Positions 35,893 through 44,414 of a stretch of DNA of 64,000 bases are shown here, one piece after another (within the stretch, counting starts at the first letter, position 1; each line of letters starts with the position of its first letter). The translations under genes were made by a program, and so were the position numbers. Under the pieces are notes generated by a model. It was not told the DNA's origin and did not search any database. It saw only the letters and a list, made by a program, of their open reading frames with translations. The stretch is taken from the NCBI GenBank assembly GCA_000403315.2, contig KE159641.1, forward strand, positions 64,501 through 128,500. Direction: 5' to 3'. Origin of the DNA: Lachnospiraceae bacterium A2 (GTDB lineage Bacteria; Bacillota; Clostridia; Lachnospirales; Lachnospiraceae).

Positions 35893-35978
35893 GGTAATTC
35901 ACTCCTTATGTTTTATTTTCTTTCTTTACAGATACATCTCCATACACATATTCACAATTTGCTACAAAGAAAACCTGC

Positions 35979-37133
35979 CTATTTCAGCAATGCACCGGAA
36001 ATAACCATGCGCTGTACTTCGGAAGTCCCTTCGTAAATCTCTGTAATCTTAGCGTCACGCATCATGCGCTCTACGTCGTATTCCCTGATATATCCGTACC
36101 CGCCGAAGAGCTGTACGCATCTGGTAGTTACATCCATAGCAACCTCTGCTGCAAATAATTTTGCCTTTGCTGCTTCCACGGAGTAAACCTTCTGGGTAGC
36201 TTTTGCCATAGCTGCCTTGTAAACCAGCATCTGTGCTGCTTCTACCTTAGCTGCCATGTCTGCTAACTGGAACTGGGTATTCTGCTGCGCTGCGATGGAA
36301 CGGCCGAACTGTTTCCTCTCCTTGGTATAAGCAATGGTTGCTTCCAAAGCGCCTTCTGCAAGGCCAAGCGCCTGTGCTGCAATACCGATACGGCCGCCGT
36401 CCAACGTATGCATTGCGATTGGGAACCCTTTGCCTTCCGGCCCTAACAGGTTCTCTTTCGGAATCCTGCAGTCCTCGAAAATCAATTCGTATGTAGCGGA
36501 TCCGCGGATACCCATTTTCTTTTCCTTTGTACCAAAGGAGAAGCCTGGTGTGTCTTTTTCTACGATAAAGGTAGAGAAATTCTTTTTCTTCCTGCCCCTC
36601 TTATCCTGAACAACGCTTGTGATAGCGATTACGATGTAGATGTCTGCTTCTTTCCCATTGGTGATAAAGCATTTGGAGCCGTTAAGCACCCATTCATCCC
36701 CATCTAACACAGCCTTGGTCTGGCAGCCCTGCGCGTCTGTCCCTGCGCCCGGCTCTGTCAGTGCAAATGCGCCTAATTTCTCACCTTTTGCCAGCGGTGC
36801 AAGGTATTTCTGCTTCTGTTCTTCATTGCCGTATGTCATGATTGGGTCGCAGCAAAGGGAAGTGTGGGCAGATACGATAACGCCTGTAGTGCCGCAAACC
36901 TTTGACAGCTCCTCTACACACATAATATATGTAAGGGGGTCGCAGCCCTGCCCACCGTACTCCTTGGGGATTGGGATGCCCATAAACCCAATTTTCTGCA
37001 TTTTTTCTACGGTTCCTCTTGGGAATTTTTCTGTTTCATCTACTTCCTGAGCAAGAGGCTTTACTTCGTTTTCAGCAAACTCCCTGAAAAGAGTCCGCGC
37101 CATTTCATGTTTTTTATCTAAAGAAAAATCCAT
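35979..37133 (-). CDS. bcd: butyryl-CoA dehydrogenase
   Basis: The 384-residue acyl-CoA dehydrogenase reduces crotonyl-CoA to butyryl-CoA. FALTEPGAGTDAQG and the FAD/substrate segment CFITNGKEAD are conserved, LFGGYGYIREYDVERMMRDAK is the C-terminal signature, and the catalytic Glu lies in ITEIYEGTSEVQR. The adjacent etfBA genes support the bifurcating Bcd-Etf complex rather than fatty-acid oxidation. The ATG at 37133 follows GGAGG. A 196-bp gap separates it from hbd. Confidence 0.95.
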   Translation of the reverse strand: MDFSLDKKHEMARTLFREFAENEVKPLAQEVDETEKFPRGTVEKMQKIGFMGIPIPKEYGGQGCDPLTYIMCVEELSKVCGTTGVIVSAHTSLCCDPIMTYGNEEQKQKYLAPLAKGEKLGAFALTEPGAGTDAQGCQTKAVLDGDEWVLNGSKCFITNGKEADIYIVIAITSVVQDKRGRKKKNFSTFIVEKDTPGFSFGTKEKKMGIRGSATYELIFEDCRIPKENLLGPEGKGFPIAMHTLDGGRIGIAAQALGLAEGALEATIAYTKERKQFGRSIAAQQNTQFQLADMAAKVEAAQMLVYKAAMAKATQKVYSVEAAKAKLFAAEVAMDVTTRCVQLFGGYGYIREYDVERMMRDAKITEIYEGTSEVQRMVISGALLK

Positions 37134-37329
37134 GATACTTTTCCTCCAAACTTTCTTTTATTTTATGGAACAAGGCTGCTGCACGGGGGCAGGCCTGCCA
37201 ACGCCAATTCCGGCAGCCTAACAGGCTGCGCCCTTTGGCACGCATCCTTCCCCATGCAGCGGCCCCTCCTAATTCAACCTAACATAACCCTATAGGCCTA
37301 CTGCCCGGCCATGCCACTATACATATGCA

Positions 37330-38169
37330 TTATTTCCTGTAGTCATAGAAGCCGATTCCAGTTTTCTGGCCCAACTTGCCGGCACGTACCATTTTCTTTA
37401 ACAATGGATGCGGACGGTATTTCGGGTCGCCTGTTTCATCGTATAATACGTTCATGATTGCAAGGCAGATGTCAAGCCCAACCAAGTCGCCCAGCGCAAG
37501 GGGTCCCATCGGATGGTTTGCGCCCAGTTTCATTGCGGTATCAATGCCTTCTACAGAAGCTACGCCGTCTGCATAGATGCCAACTGCTTCGTTAATCATT
37601 GGGATTAAAATCCTGTTAACTACAAAGCCTGCCGCTTCATTCACTTCTACCGGGGTCTTGCCGATTTCTTCGGAAATCTTAACGATCTTGTCCTTCATTT
37701 CATCCGGTGTGTTCTCGCCTTTGATAACCTCAACCAATTTCATAACTGGAGCTGGGTTGAAGAAATGCATGCCGATTACCGGACGGTCAAGGCCTGCGCC
37801 AATTTCTGTGATAGAAAGGGAAGATGTGTTGGTTGCAAACATGCAGTCTTTCTTTACGATGTCCTGCAATTCTTTGAATGTCTGTTTCTTAACATCCATA
37901 ACTTCCAATGCTGCCTCTACGACTAAATCGCAGTCACCGCAGATCTCTTTTGTGCCTGTGGTGATTTTTGCAAGGATTGCGTCTGCTGCTGCCTGGTCCA
38001 TTTTGCCCTTAGCAACTCTCTTTTCGAACCCTTTTGCAATTTTGTTCTTGCCATTTGCTGCAAATTCGTCATTAATATCGCAAAGGCAAACTTCATACCC
38101 TTCTGTCTGTGCAAATGCCTGTGCAATTCCGGAACCCATGGTCCCTGCTCCAATAACGCCAACTTTCAT
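37330..38169 (-). CDS. hbd: 3-hydroxybutyryl-CoA dehydrogenase
   Basis: The 279-residue enzyme reduces acetoacetyl-CoA to 3-hydroxybutyryl-CoA. The N-terminal Rossmann motif is VGVIGAGTMGSGIAQAFA; the catalytic His is in GMHFFNPAPVMKLVEVI, and GFVVNRILIPMINEA begins the C-terminal domain. The ATG at 38169 follows AAGGAGG. It is 66 bases downstream of thl, where several related genomes carry crt. Confidence 0.97.
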   Translation of the reverse strand: MKVGVIGAGTMGSGIAQAFAQTEGYEVCLCDINDEFAANGKNKIAKGFEKRVAKGKMDQAAADAILAKITTGTKEICGDCDLVVEAALEVMDVKKQTFKELQDIVKKDCMFATNTSSLSITEIGAGLDRPVIGMHFFNPAPVMKLVEVIKGENTPDEMKDKIVKISEEIGKTPVEVNEAAGFVVNRILIPMINEAVGIYADGVASVEGIDTAMKLGANHPMGPLALGDLVGLDICLAIMNVLYDETGDPKYRPHPLLKKMVRAGKLGQKTGIGFYDYRK

Positions 38170-38234
38170 GATAATCCTCCTTAAATTATTCTATGGGGCA
38201 CCAAGGGATTCCCTTTATGCCCCTTAGTACCTGA

Positions 38235-39416
38235 TTAATCCCTTTCCACAATTGTGGAGCAGCCCATGCCGCCGCCGATGCAAAGGGTTGCAAGGCCTTT
38301 CTTTGCACCGCTTCTCTGCATTTCATGGAGCAGGGTAACAAGGATACGGCATCCGCTGGCCCCTACCGGGTGGCCAAGTGCGATTGCGCCGCCGTTTACG
38401 TTAACTTTGCTCATGTCAAAGCTTAAGTCATGTGCTACTGCCAGGGACTGTGCTGCAAATGCTTCATTTGCTTCTACCAAATCCATGTCATTGATGGTAA
38501 GGCCAGTCTTTTCAAATACTTTCTTTGTGGATGCAACCGGGCCAACACCCATGATGGATGGGTCAACGCCGCCAAGTGCGCCTGCTACGAAGGTTGCCAT
38601 CGGCTTAACACCTAATTCCTGGGCTTTTTCTTCGCTCATAACAACAACTGCTGCTGCACCGTCGTTGATGCCGGATGCATTTGCTGCTGTAACGATCCCG
38701 TCTGGCTTGAATGCCGGGCGCAGCTTGGAAATGCTTTCCTTTGTTGTGCCCGGGCGCGGGCCTTCGTCTGTATCTACAATCACTGTTTTCTTCTTCTGTT
38801 TTACTTCTACCGGAACGATTTCGTCTTTGAACTTGCCGTCATTCATTGCTTTTTCACATTTCTGCTGTGAATTAGCTGCGAACTCATCTAACTGCTCCCT
38901 TGTGAGCCCCCACTGCTCTGCTACGTTTTCAGCAGTGATACCCATGTGGTACTGGTTGAATGCATCCCACAATGCGTCGTTTACCATGGTATCTACCAAA
39001 GTAGCATTGTTCATCCTGTAACCGTAACGTCCCTGCATAGCTGCGTAAGGAGCCATAGACATATTTTCCATACCGCCTGCTACAACGATATCAGCATCCC
39101 CTGCCTGAATCATCTGTGCAGCCATGTTCACACAGTTCAGCCCGGAACCACAAACTACGTTCACGGTAACTGCCGGGGTTTCGATTGGCAGGCCTGCCTT
39201 GATGGATGCCTGGCGTGCAACGTTCTGCCCTAACCCAGCCTGGATAACGCAGCCCATGTATACATGGTCAACTTTATCAGCCGGAACACCAGCCCTGCTT
39301 AATGCTTCCTTAATTACGATAGAGCCCAATACTGGTGCTGGGGTTGTGCTCAAAGCCCCGCCCATAGTTCCAATTGCGGTACGGCATGCGCCTGCCAAAA
39401 CAACTTTCTTTGCCAT
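38235..39416 (-). CDS. thl: acetyl-CoA acetyltransferase (thiolase)
   Basis: The 393-residue thiolase condenses two acetyl-CoA to acetoacetyl-CoA. The nucleophilic Cys is in VVCGSGLNCVN (about residue 89), the His in GGAIALGHPVGASG, and the second Cys in LCIGGGMGC. The ATG at 39416 follows AAAGGAG; upstream in-frame sequence to 39641 is the promoter region. It is the first gene of thl-hbd-bcd-etfB-etfA. Confidence 0.97.
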   Translation of the reverse strand: MAKKVVLAGACRTAIGTMGGALSTTPAPVLGSIVIKEALSRAGVPADKVDHVYMGCVIQAGLGQNVARQASIKAGLPIETPAVTVNVVCGSGLNCVNMAAQMIQAGDADIVVAGGMENMSMAPYAAMQGRYGYRMNNATLVDTMVNDALWDAFNQYHMGITAENVAEQWGLTREQLDEFAANSQQKCEKAMNDGKFKDEIVPVEVKQKKKTVIVDTDEGPRPGTTKESISKLRPAFKPDGIVTAANASGINDGAAAVVVMSEEKAQELGVKPMATFVAGALGGVDPSIMGVGPVASTKKVFEKTGLTINDMDLVEANEAFAAQSLAVAHDLSFDMSKVNVNGGAIALGHPVGASGCRILVTLLHEMQRSGAKKGLATLCIGGGMGCSTIVERD

Positions 39417-39438
39417 TTTCTTCGTCTCCTTTTTAAAT

Positions 39439-39467
39439 AATATGTATCGCGGAAACATTTTTGACAA
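39439..39467 (-). promoter_or_regulatory. predicted promoter of the thl operon
   Basis: Minus strand -35 TTGTCA (39467-39462), 17-base spacer, -10 CATATT (39444-39439). The -10 is moderate. Confidence 0.5.
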
Positions 39468-39481
39468 AATCACCAAAAAGC

Positions 39482-39499
39482 CTGTTATTTTTTTAACAA
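39482..39499 (-). promoter_or_regulatory. Rex-like redox operator
   Basis: TTGTTAAAAAAATAACAG on the minus strand matches the Rex consensus TTGTTAANNNNTTAACAA at 12 of 14 defined positions. It lies about 14 bases upstream of the predicted -35 of the thl operon. Rex senses NADH/NAD and represses fermentation genes in Clostridia. Confidence 0.65.
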
Positions 39500-39827
39500 T
39501 CTTTTGCCAAAAAAAAGGGAAACAGGTACGCTGGCATCCATTTTTCTGCCATGCCTGCAAAATAACTCTGAGGTTTCCTGTTTTTCCCATATTTCCATCC
39601 CTCGATAAAAATATCCTAGCACATTTCCCCGCAAATTGCAAGGATTATCTTGCCTTCCCTTCTCCCCAGCCCCTTCCTGTTTTTCCCCTGTCTTTTTGTA
39701 TATCTTTGTTATATTTTTATCATTCTTTCCGGTGTTTTTCCCAGAAAAAAAGACCAATTTTTGTGTATTTCTTACAAAAACTGACCTTTTTCTGGCGTCC
39801 ATCCCCCAATGGCGCGCCTGCTATGTA

Positions 39828-41162
39828 TTAATAAAAAACATGGTTCCCAATGACTGTGCCCGGGATGGAGCCGTCGTTCACGCGGAAATAAAGGGTCCCT
39901 ATGGTAATATTTCCCCCAAGGACCTCACTGGCTGCCTGGGTACAGCTCCGGTCGGCGCCCTTCGCCAGCACGGATGCAAACCTGCCGCTTGCCACTGGGG
40001 AGAACTGCCCTCCCTGGTAAATCACCCCTGCCACCGTATTAGGGAAATGGGAACTGCTGACCCGGTTCATCACTACGCTGCCTACCGCCAGTTTCCCTTC
40101 GTAGCTTTCGCCGCCAGCTTCGCACTGGATTAAGGCTGCCAGGAGGGTTAAGTCGGAACTGCTGCCCTGGGCGCCCCCGCCGGAACTGCCGCTGCCGGAA
40201 TTGCTCCCATTGCCGGAACTGCCGTTGCCGGAATTGCTCCCATTGCTGGAACTGCCGCTGCCAGAATTGCTCCCATTGCCGGAACTGCCGCCTGCGTTCC
40301 CGCCGGAGGTTCCCCCTGCGCTGCTGGAATCCCGGATGCCCCCTGCGCTGCTGGAATTATTCTGGAGCTGCTTCTTGCGCATTTCTTCTTCCTGCCGTTT
40401 GATTTCTTCCATCCGCTTGGCGTCCTCTGCGGCCTTCTGTTTTTCCAGCTCTGCTTCATAAGCCTTCTGCTGCTGGATTTCCGCCTCGTAAGCCTCTACG
40501 TCTGCCTGGGCTGCTGCAAGCTGCTTCTTTGCCGCCCCTAATTTATCCGAAGTGCTGTCCACAAGGGCTGCCAGTTCCTGTTTTTTCCCTTCCTGCTGCG
40601 CCTGCAGATCTGCCAAAAGCTTCTCATCCTCTGTAAGCTTCTGCTCTTTCCCTGCAATTTCCTCTTTGGTATTCCGGTATTCCTCCAGCATTTCCCTGTC
40701 ATAATTGTGGATGCTTATAATATATTCCCCTTTGCTGAGGAAATCTGCAAAATTCTCCGCGCTCAAAAGAACCTCCAGCATCCCTTCCATGTCCATTTCA
40801 TACATGAACTGGATGCGCTTTTTCATGGAGGCATACTGTTCTTTCTCCTTTTCCCTGGCCGCTGCAAGGTCCTTCCTTGTAGCCGCAAGGCTGTCCCTTG
40901 TGCTGGCCAGCTTCTGTTCCGTTTCATTCAGTTCCGCAACCGCAGAAGCCAAGCTGTTATTGAACTCCTTCAGATCCCCTTCCAGGCTGCTGGCTTCGCC
41001 TTCCCAGCTTTTTGCCTTTTCCTTTGCCTGCTCCTTCTGCTTCTCCAGGCCTTCGATGTCTTCCTGCACCTGATCGATTTTCCCCTGCGCGGCAAAAACC
41101 GCTATACTGGATATCCAGCACAGGAATAAAGCCACCGCCGTGCTCTTTAAAAATTTTTTCAT
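39828..41162 (-). CDS. secreted coiled-coil cell-wall hydrolase (CwlO/PcsB-like N-terminus, SleB-like C-terminus)
   Basis: The 444-residue secreted protein has a signal peptide (MKKFLKSTAVALFLCWISSIAVFAA), a long coiled coil (~27-270) with the CwlO/PcsB-like segment YEMDMEGMLEVLLSAENFADFLSK, a Ser/Gly/Asn linker (~275-335), and a C-terminal hydrolase_2 domain of the SleB type (LLAALIQCEAGGESYEGKLAVGSVVMNRV..., GGNITIGTLYFRVN), likely acting on peptidoglycan. The catalytic Glu is probably the one in QCEAGGE. The start at 41162 follows GGAGG. Possible roles are cell separation or spore cortex/germination; the sequence does not decide. Confidence 0.82.
   Translation of the reverse strand: MKKFLKSTAVALFLCWISSIAVFAAQGKIDQVQEDIEGLEKQKEQAKEKAKSWEGEASSLEGDLKEFNNSLASAVAELNETEQKLASTRDSLAATRKDLAAAREKEKEQYASMKKRIQFMYEMDMEGMLEVLLSAENFADFLSKGEYIISIHNYDREMLEEYRNTKEEIAGKEQKLTEDEKLLADLQAQQEGKKQELAALVDSTSDKLGAAKKQLAAAQADVEAYEAEIQQQKAYEAELEKQKAAEDAKRMEEIKRQEEEMRKKQLQNNSSSAGGIRDSSSAGGTSGGNAGGSSGNGSNSGSGSSSNGSNSGNGSSGNGSNSGSGSSGGGAQGSSSDLTLLAALIQCEAGGESYEGKLAVGSVVMNRVSSSHFPNTVAGVIYQGGQFSPVASGRFASVLAKGADRSCTQAASEVLGGNITIGTLYFRVNDGSIPGTVIGNHVFY
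40182..40283. repeat. 33-bp tandem repeats in the hydrolase linker
   Basis: About three copies of a 33-bp unit (CCGGAACTGCCGCTGCCGG + AATTGCTCCCATTG) encode 11-residue Ser/Gly/Asn repeats. Copy number is likely to vary between strains. Confidence 0.75.
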
Positions 41163-41193
41163 TCCATCCTCCAGTACTCCCAAATGCCTATTT

Positions 41194-41246
41194 GGATTAG
41201 GATACCAAAAGCACTTTTAACGTTATGCACCCTTCTGGCACCATAA
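41194..41246. repeat. dispersed repeat family D, copy 2 (palindromic)
   Basis: TTAGGATACCAAAAG...TTTTAACG is inverted against CGTTATGCACCCTTCTGGCACC. Its ends match 14170-14206 and 43914-44034. The rest of 41163-41448 holds only the leader of the HD gene, including TCCGATAATAATAG (41391-41404), a possible sigma-D-like or sigma-A -10 with no good -35. Confidence 0.55.
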
Positions 41247-41448
41247 CCCCATTTGTAAACTGTTTTTATTTTACCATAGTACGCGCCGTTCGGCAATTCC
41301 CTATGCAAAATTAGGCAGTTAGGACTACTTTTTACGTACCCGCCGGGAAAATTTTTTCCGTCTGCCAGCCTTTTCCAATCGGCTCTTTTATCCGATAATA
41401 ATAGAAACTTACTTATAAATACTGCTAATCAGATACGGAGGTGTTTTC

Positions 41449-42630
41449 GTGCAATATGTGAAAATAAGCCAACTAAAGCCCGGCATGCGTCTTGCCCGGC
41501 CTATTTACAATAAAAGGGGCGTTATGCTTTTTGAGCGGAATACCAAGCTGACGCGCCAAGGGATTGCCAGCATAGAAAATTTCGGCCTGTGGGGGATTTA
41601 TATTTTGGAACCTGCGGAACCAGTGCCGCCTTTAAGCGATGAAGATATCGAAATGGAACGTTTTTTCACCGTTTCCACCTTCCGGCTAAAAGACGACCTC
41701 AGCCTGCTCACCAACGGCATGGCTCCCCAGAATATTATGCCTTTGGCCCAGACAATCCTCCGGAACTTCGGCGCACTGGACCATAAAATCAATTTTGTGC
41801 GGACTCTGCGCAGCAATGGGGATTATGTATACAAACACAGCCTGAATACGGCTATTTTAGCAGCCATGATGGTAACAAAGCTGCACTATGCGTACGCCGA
41901 GCAGCTTGCCATTGTATGTGCTGCCCTTTTGCACGACGCCGGGCTTTTGATGGTGCCGGACGAAATCCTGGAAAAAGGGGAAAAGCTCCTTTCCCCGGAC
42001 GAGCGGCGCCTGATTTCCGGCTATCTGGAAAAAGGCTACCAAATGCTCCACCCTGATTACAACGAATACCGGCTCCCAGAGTCCACCCTCCAGATTGTTG
42101 GGCAGATGGCCCGGCTAGAGCACAATGTCAAGGTTCCCCTGCCTAAGAATATCCGCTGGAAAAATGGGACACATGTGCTGCATGTAGCCAGCATGTTTGA
42201 CGAAATGACTTCCATGAATTTAGACCGGGAGCCTACCTCTGAAATCCGGGCGGTCCGGTTCCTTCGGGAGCACCCGGATTACTATCCTGCTCCCTTTGTC
42301 ACCGCCCTGACCCAGTGCATCCATATCCTCCCCGGCGGGTGCTGCGTAGATTTCTCCAATGGGCAGAAAGGCATTGTAATAGAAGAAAACCTGAAAAATT
42401 ATGCGCAGCCTGTGGTTATTCTGTTTTCGGATAACCAGCGGGTTGATTTTACGGAACCGCGGTTCCAGAAAACCATGCATATTTCAGATGTAATGAAAAC
42501 AATGGATTTGCGGCTGAAAGCAGATAAAGAAACATTGAAGAAATATGCCAGCGACCCCAGGACGAAAGAAGTTGCCACACGGTATCTGGATAAGAGGAAA
42601 AAGCTGGTAGCTGCAGGGAGGGTGCTGTAA
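41449..42630 (+). CDS. degenerate HD-GYP domain protein
   Basis: The 393-residue protein begins with the DUF3391-like segment of many HD-GYP proteins (VKISQLKPGMRLARPIYNKRG). The HD metal site is intact: H130 in YKHSLNTA, HD at 162-163 in ALLHDAGLLMVPDEIL, and SMFDEMTSMN (248-257) as in c-di-GMP phosphodiesterases. Where HD-GYP proteins have HHERxDGxGYP, this one reads ARLEHNVKVPLP. It may therefore be a divergent phosphohydrolase, an inactive binder, or act on another nucleotide. A ~110-residue C-terminal region follows. The start is a GTG at 41449, 7 bases after GGAGG. Confidence 0.8.
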   Translation: MQYVKISQLKPGMRLARPIYNKRGVMLFERNTKLTRQGIASIENFGLWGIYILEPAEPVPPLSDEDIEMERFFTVSTFRLKDDLSLLTNGMAPQNIMPLAQTILRNFGALDHKINFVRTLRSNGDYVYKHSLNTAILAAMMVTKLHYAYAEQLAIVCAALLHDAGLLMVPDEILEKGEKLLSPDERRLISGYLEKGYQMLHPDYNEYRLPESTLQIVGQMARLEHNVKVPLPKNIRWKNGTHVLHVASMFDEMTSMNLDREPTSEIRAVRFLREHPDYYPAPFVTALTQCIHILPGGCCVDFSNGQKGIVIEENLKNYAQPVVILFSDNQRVDFTEPRFQKTMHISDVMKTMDLRLKADKETLKKYASDPRTKEVATRYLDKRKKLVAAGRVL

Positions 42631-42661
42631 GGAACTGCATTGTTATGGTGGCAAGGATTTA

Positions 42662-42696
42662 CCGGAAAATAGTAACCCAGCATTACCATTTTCCGG
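42662..42696. terminator. bidirectional hairpin between the HD gene and galE
   Basis: CCGGAAAAT and ATTTTCCGG, a 9-bp perfect inverted repeat between convergent genes. T runs are short. Confidence 0.5.
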
Positions 42697-42841
42697 CATC
42701 CTATGACCGATACCTTCCTGCCCTTTTTGGGCCTACTCCGAAAAGGCCGTATTCTGCCGCCTATATGCATCATTGCCCTTCTGGCTTAACTCACTTTCTA
42801 CCTGCGCCAATCTGTGATCTGGCAGCTCTGGGCTGTCCTTT

Positions 42842-43858
42842 TTAGCTGCGGTAACCGTCTGGGTTTGTGCTCTGCCATCTCCAGGAATCCTCGCACATCC
42901 TGTCAATGCCAAACTCTGCTTCCCAGCCAAGCTCTGCCTTTGCTTTGGAAGCGTCTGCATAGCAGGTTGCAATATCCCCGGCCCTTCTGGGCTTGATTTC
43001 GTAGGGGATTGGCTTGCCACAGGCTTTCTCGTATGCTTTTACCACATCCAGCACGCTGTAGCCATTCCCAGTCCCCAGATTGTAAATGCTGACGCCGGAG
43101 TTGTCCTCAATTTTCTTCAGGGCTTTCACATGTCCCTTTGCCAGATCCACAACATGGATATAGTCGCGCACGCCGGTCCCATCCGGGGTATCGTAATCGT
43201 CGCCGAATACCCCAAGGCATTTCAGCTTGCCTACCGCCACCTGTGCAATATAGGGCACTAAATTATTGGGGATCCCTTTGGGGTCTTCCCCGATAATCCC
43301 GCTTTCGTGGGCGCCAATCGGGTTGAAGTAGCGGAGCAATACCACGTTCCACTCTGGGTCTGCCACATGGAAATCCGAGAGAATCTGCTCCAGCATCCCT
43401 TTTGTCTGCCCATAAGGATTGGTAATCTTGCCCTTGGGGCATTCTTCCGTAATGGGGATGATGGCTGGATCGCCATATACTGTTGCCGAGGATGAGAAAA
43501 TAATGTTCTTTACCCCATGGCTGCGCATCACGTCACACAAAACCAATGTCCCTGTAATGTTGTTATGATAATATTCCAAAGGCTTTTGCACAGATTCCCC
43601 AACCGCTTTCAGGCCTGCAAAATGAATCACGCTGTCAATGCTCTTTTTGTCAAATACTTTCCCAAGGGCTTCCGCGTCCAAAATATCTACCTGATAGAAA
43701 GGAACCTTTGCGCCAGTAATCTTTTCTACCCGTTTTACTGCTTCTTCACTGGAATTTACCAGATTATCCACCACAACTACGTCATAGCCTGCATGGATTA
43801 ACTCAATACAGGTGTGGCTGCCGATATAGCCTGCTCCGCCGGTTACTAAAATCGCCAT
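42842..43858 (-). CDS. galE: UDP-glucose 4-epimerase
   Basis: The 338-residue short-chain dehydrogenase-type enzyme interconverts UDP-glucose and UDP-galactose (or their GlcNAc forms). GGAGYIGSHTCIEL is the NAD fold; the SSATVYG serine and the YGQTKG Tyr-Lys pair form the catalytic site, and NLGTGNGYSVLDVV is conserved. The ATG at 43858 follows AGGAGG. It has a long ~270-base leader containing repeat family D. It may serve with the neighbouring kinase and nucleotidyltransferase. Confidence 0.96.
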   Translation of the reverse strand: MAILVTGGAGYIGSHTCIELIHAGYDVVVVDNLVNSSEEAVKRVEKITGAKVPFYQVDILDAEALGKVFDKKSIDSVIHFAGLKAVGESVQKPLEYYHNNITGTLVLCDVMRSHGVKNIIFSSSATVYGDPAIIPITEECPKGKITNPYGQTKGMLEQILSDFHVADPEWNVVLLRYFNPIGAHESGIIGEDPKGIPNNLVPYIAQVAVGKLKCLGVFGDDYDTPDGTGVRDYIHVVDLAKGHVKALKKIEDNSGVSIYNLGTGNGYSVLDVVKAYEKACGKPIPYEIKPRRAGDIATCYADASKAKAELGWEAEFGIDRMCEDSWRWQSTNPDGYRS

Positions 43859-43913
43859 AATTTTTACCTCCTGTCCATAGTCTGTGCACTTTGGCACATT
43901 TTTATTTGTGTAA

Positions 43914-44034
43914 GATTAGTGTGTCAAAAGCACCTTTGGTGCTACGCTCATACCATATATTGCTATTACAAATCCATTTGCACACCAATATATGGTATAG
44001 AGCGGATGCAACGCGCCCTTTTGACACCTTAATC
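43914..44034. repeat. dispersed repeat family D, copy 3 (121-bp palindrome)
   Basis: GATTA..GTGTCAAAAG at the left is inverted at the right as CTTTTGACACCTTAATC, with an inner stem ACGCTCATACCATATATTG / CAATATATGGTATAGAGCG. It lies inside the predicted galE leader. Confidence 0.7.
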
Positions 44035-44133
44035 TGAGTAGTGGGCGTTGGGGAGGGAACCTTTCCGGCCACCCGCCTGTATCTGTTTGGGCTGGGTATC
44101 CCTGTTGCTGTCCCACCTCCCCTTTCCTTACAA

Positions 44134-44195
44134 AGTATAGCACATTTCCAATTTTTAGTAAATACTATATTTATTTTACTTTAATTTTAGTAAAT
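44134..44195 (-). promoter_or_regulatory. predicted galE promoter with direct repeats
   Basis: Minus strand -35 TTTACT (44162-44157), 17-base spacer, -10 TATACT (44139-44134). ATTTACTAAAA occurs twice (44163-44153 and 44195-44185), 32 bases apart, the first overlapping the -35, so a regulator operator is plausible. Confidence 0.55.
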
Positions 44196-44211
44196 TTAAG
44201 TAAAATATTTA

Positions 44212-44285
44212 TTTCCGCGAGCAATGAGCCAAGCAGCCGCGCTCGCGCGGATATTTGGCGAATGCCGCAAGGGTAAGTGCCCTGC
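44212..44285. repeat. dispersed 74-bp intergenic repeat, copy 2
   Basis: Matches 5151-5224 in the same strand orientation. Followed by a perfect 10-bp inverted repeat CAAATACCCC (44291-44300) / GGGGTATTTG (44351-44360). Confidence 0.75.
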
Positions 44286-44414
44286 AGGTGCAAATACCCC
44301 GCCCCTTGGGGCGGAAAGAACAAGCCAGGCCATGCCCCGTAGCTTGCTGCGGGGTATTTGACTTTCCATGGGTTCATGCCTGTACCGCTTGCAGCGCCCC
44401 GGAAAGCTGCAGCT

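Noticed and set aside
39636..40133. Plus-strand 165-residue frame spanning the thl upstream region and the hydrolase end
   Set aside because: It overlaps the promoter region and the hydrolase C-terminus, with no ribosome binding site and a low-complexity start.
40182..40283. Regularly spaced repeats that might suggest CRISPR
   Set aside because: The units are contiguous, in frame and inside a coding linker; there are no spacers or cas genes.
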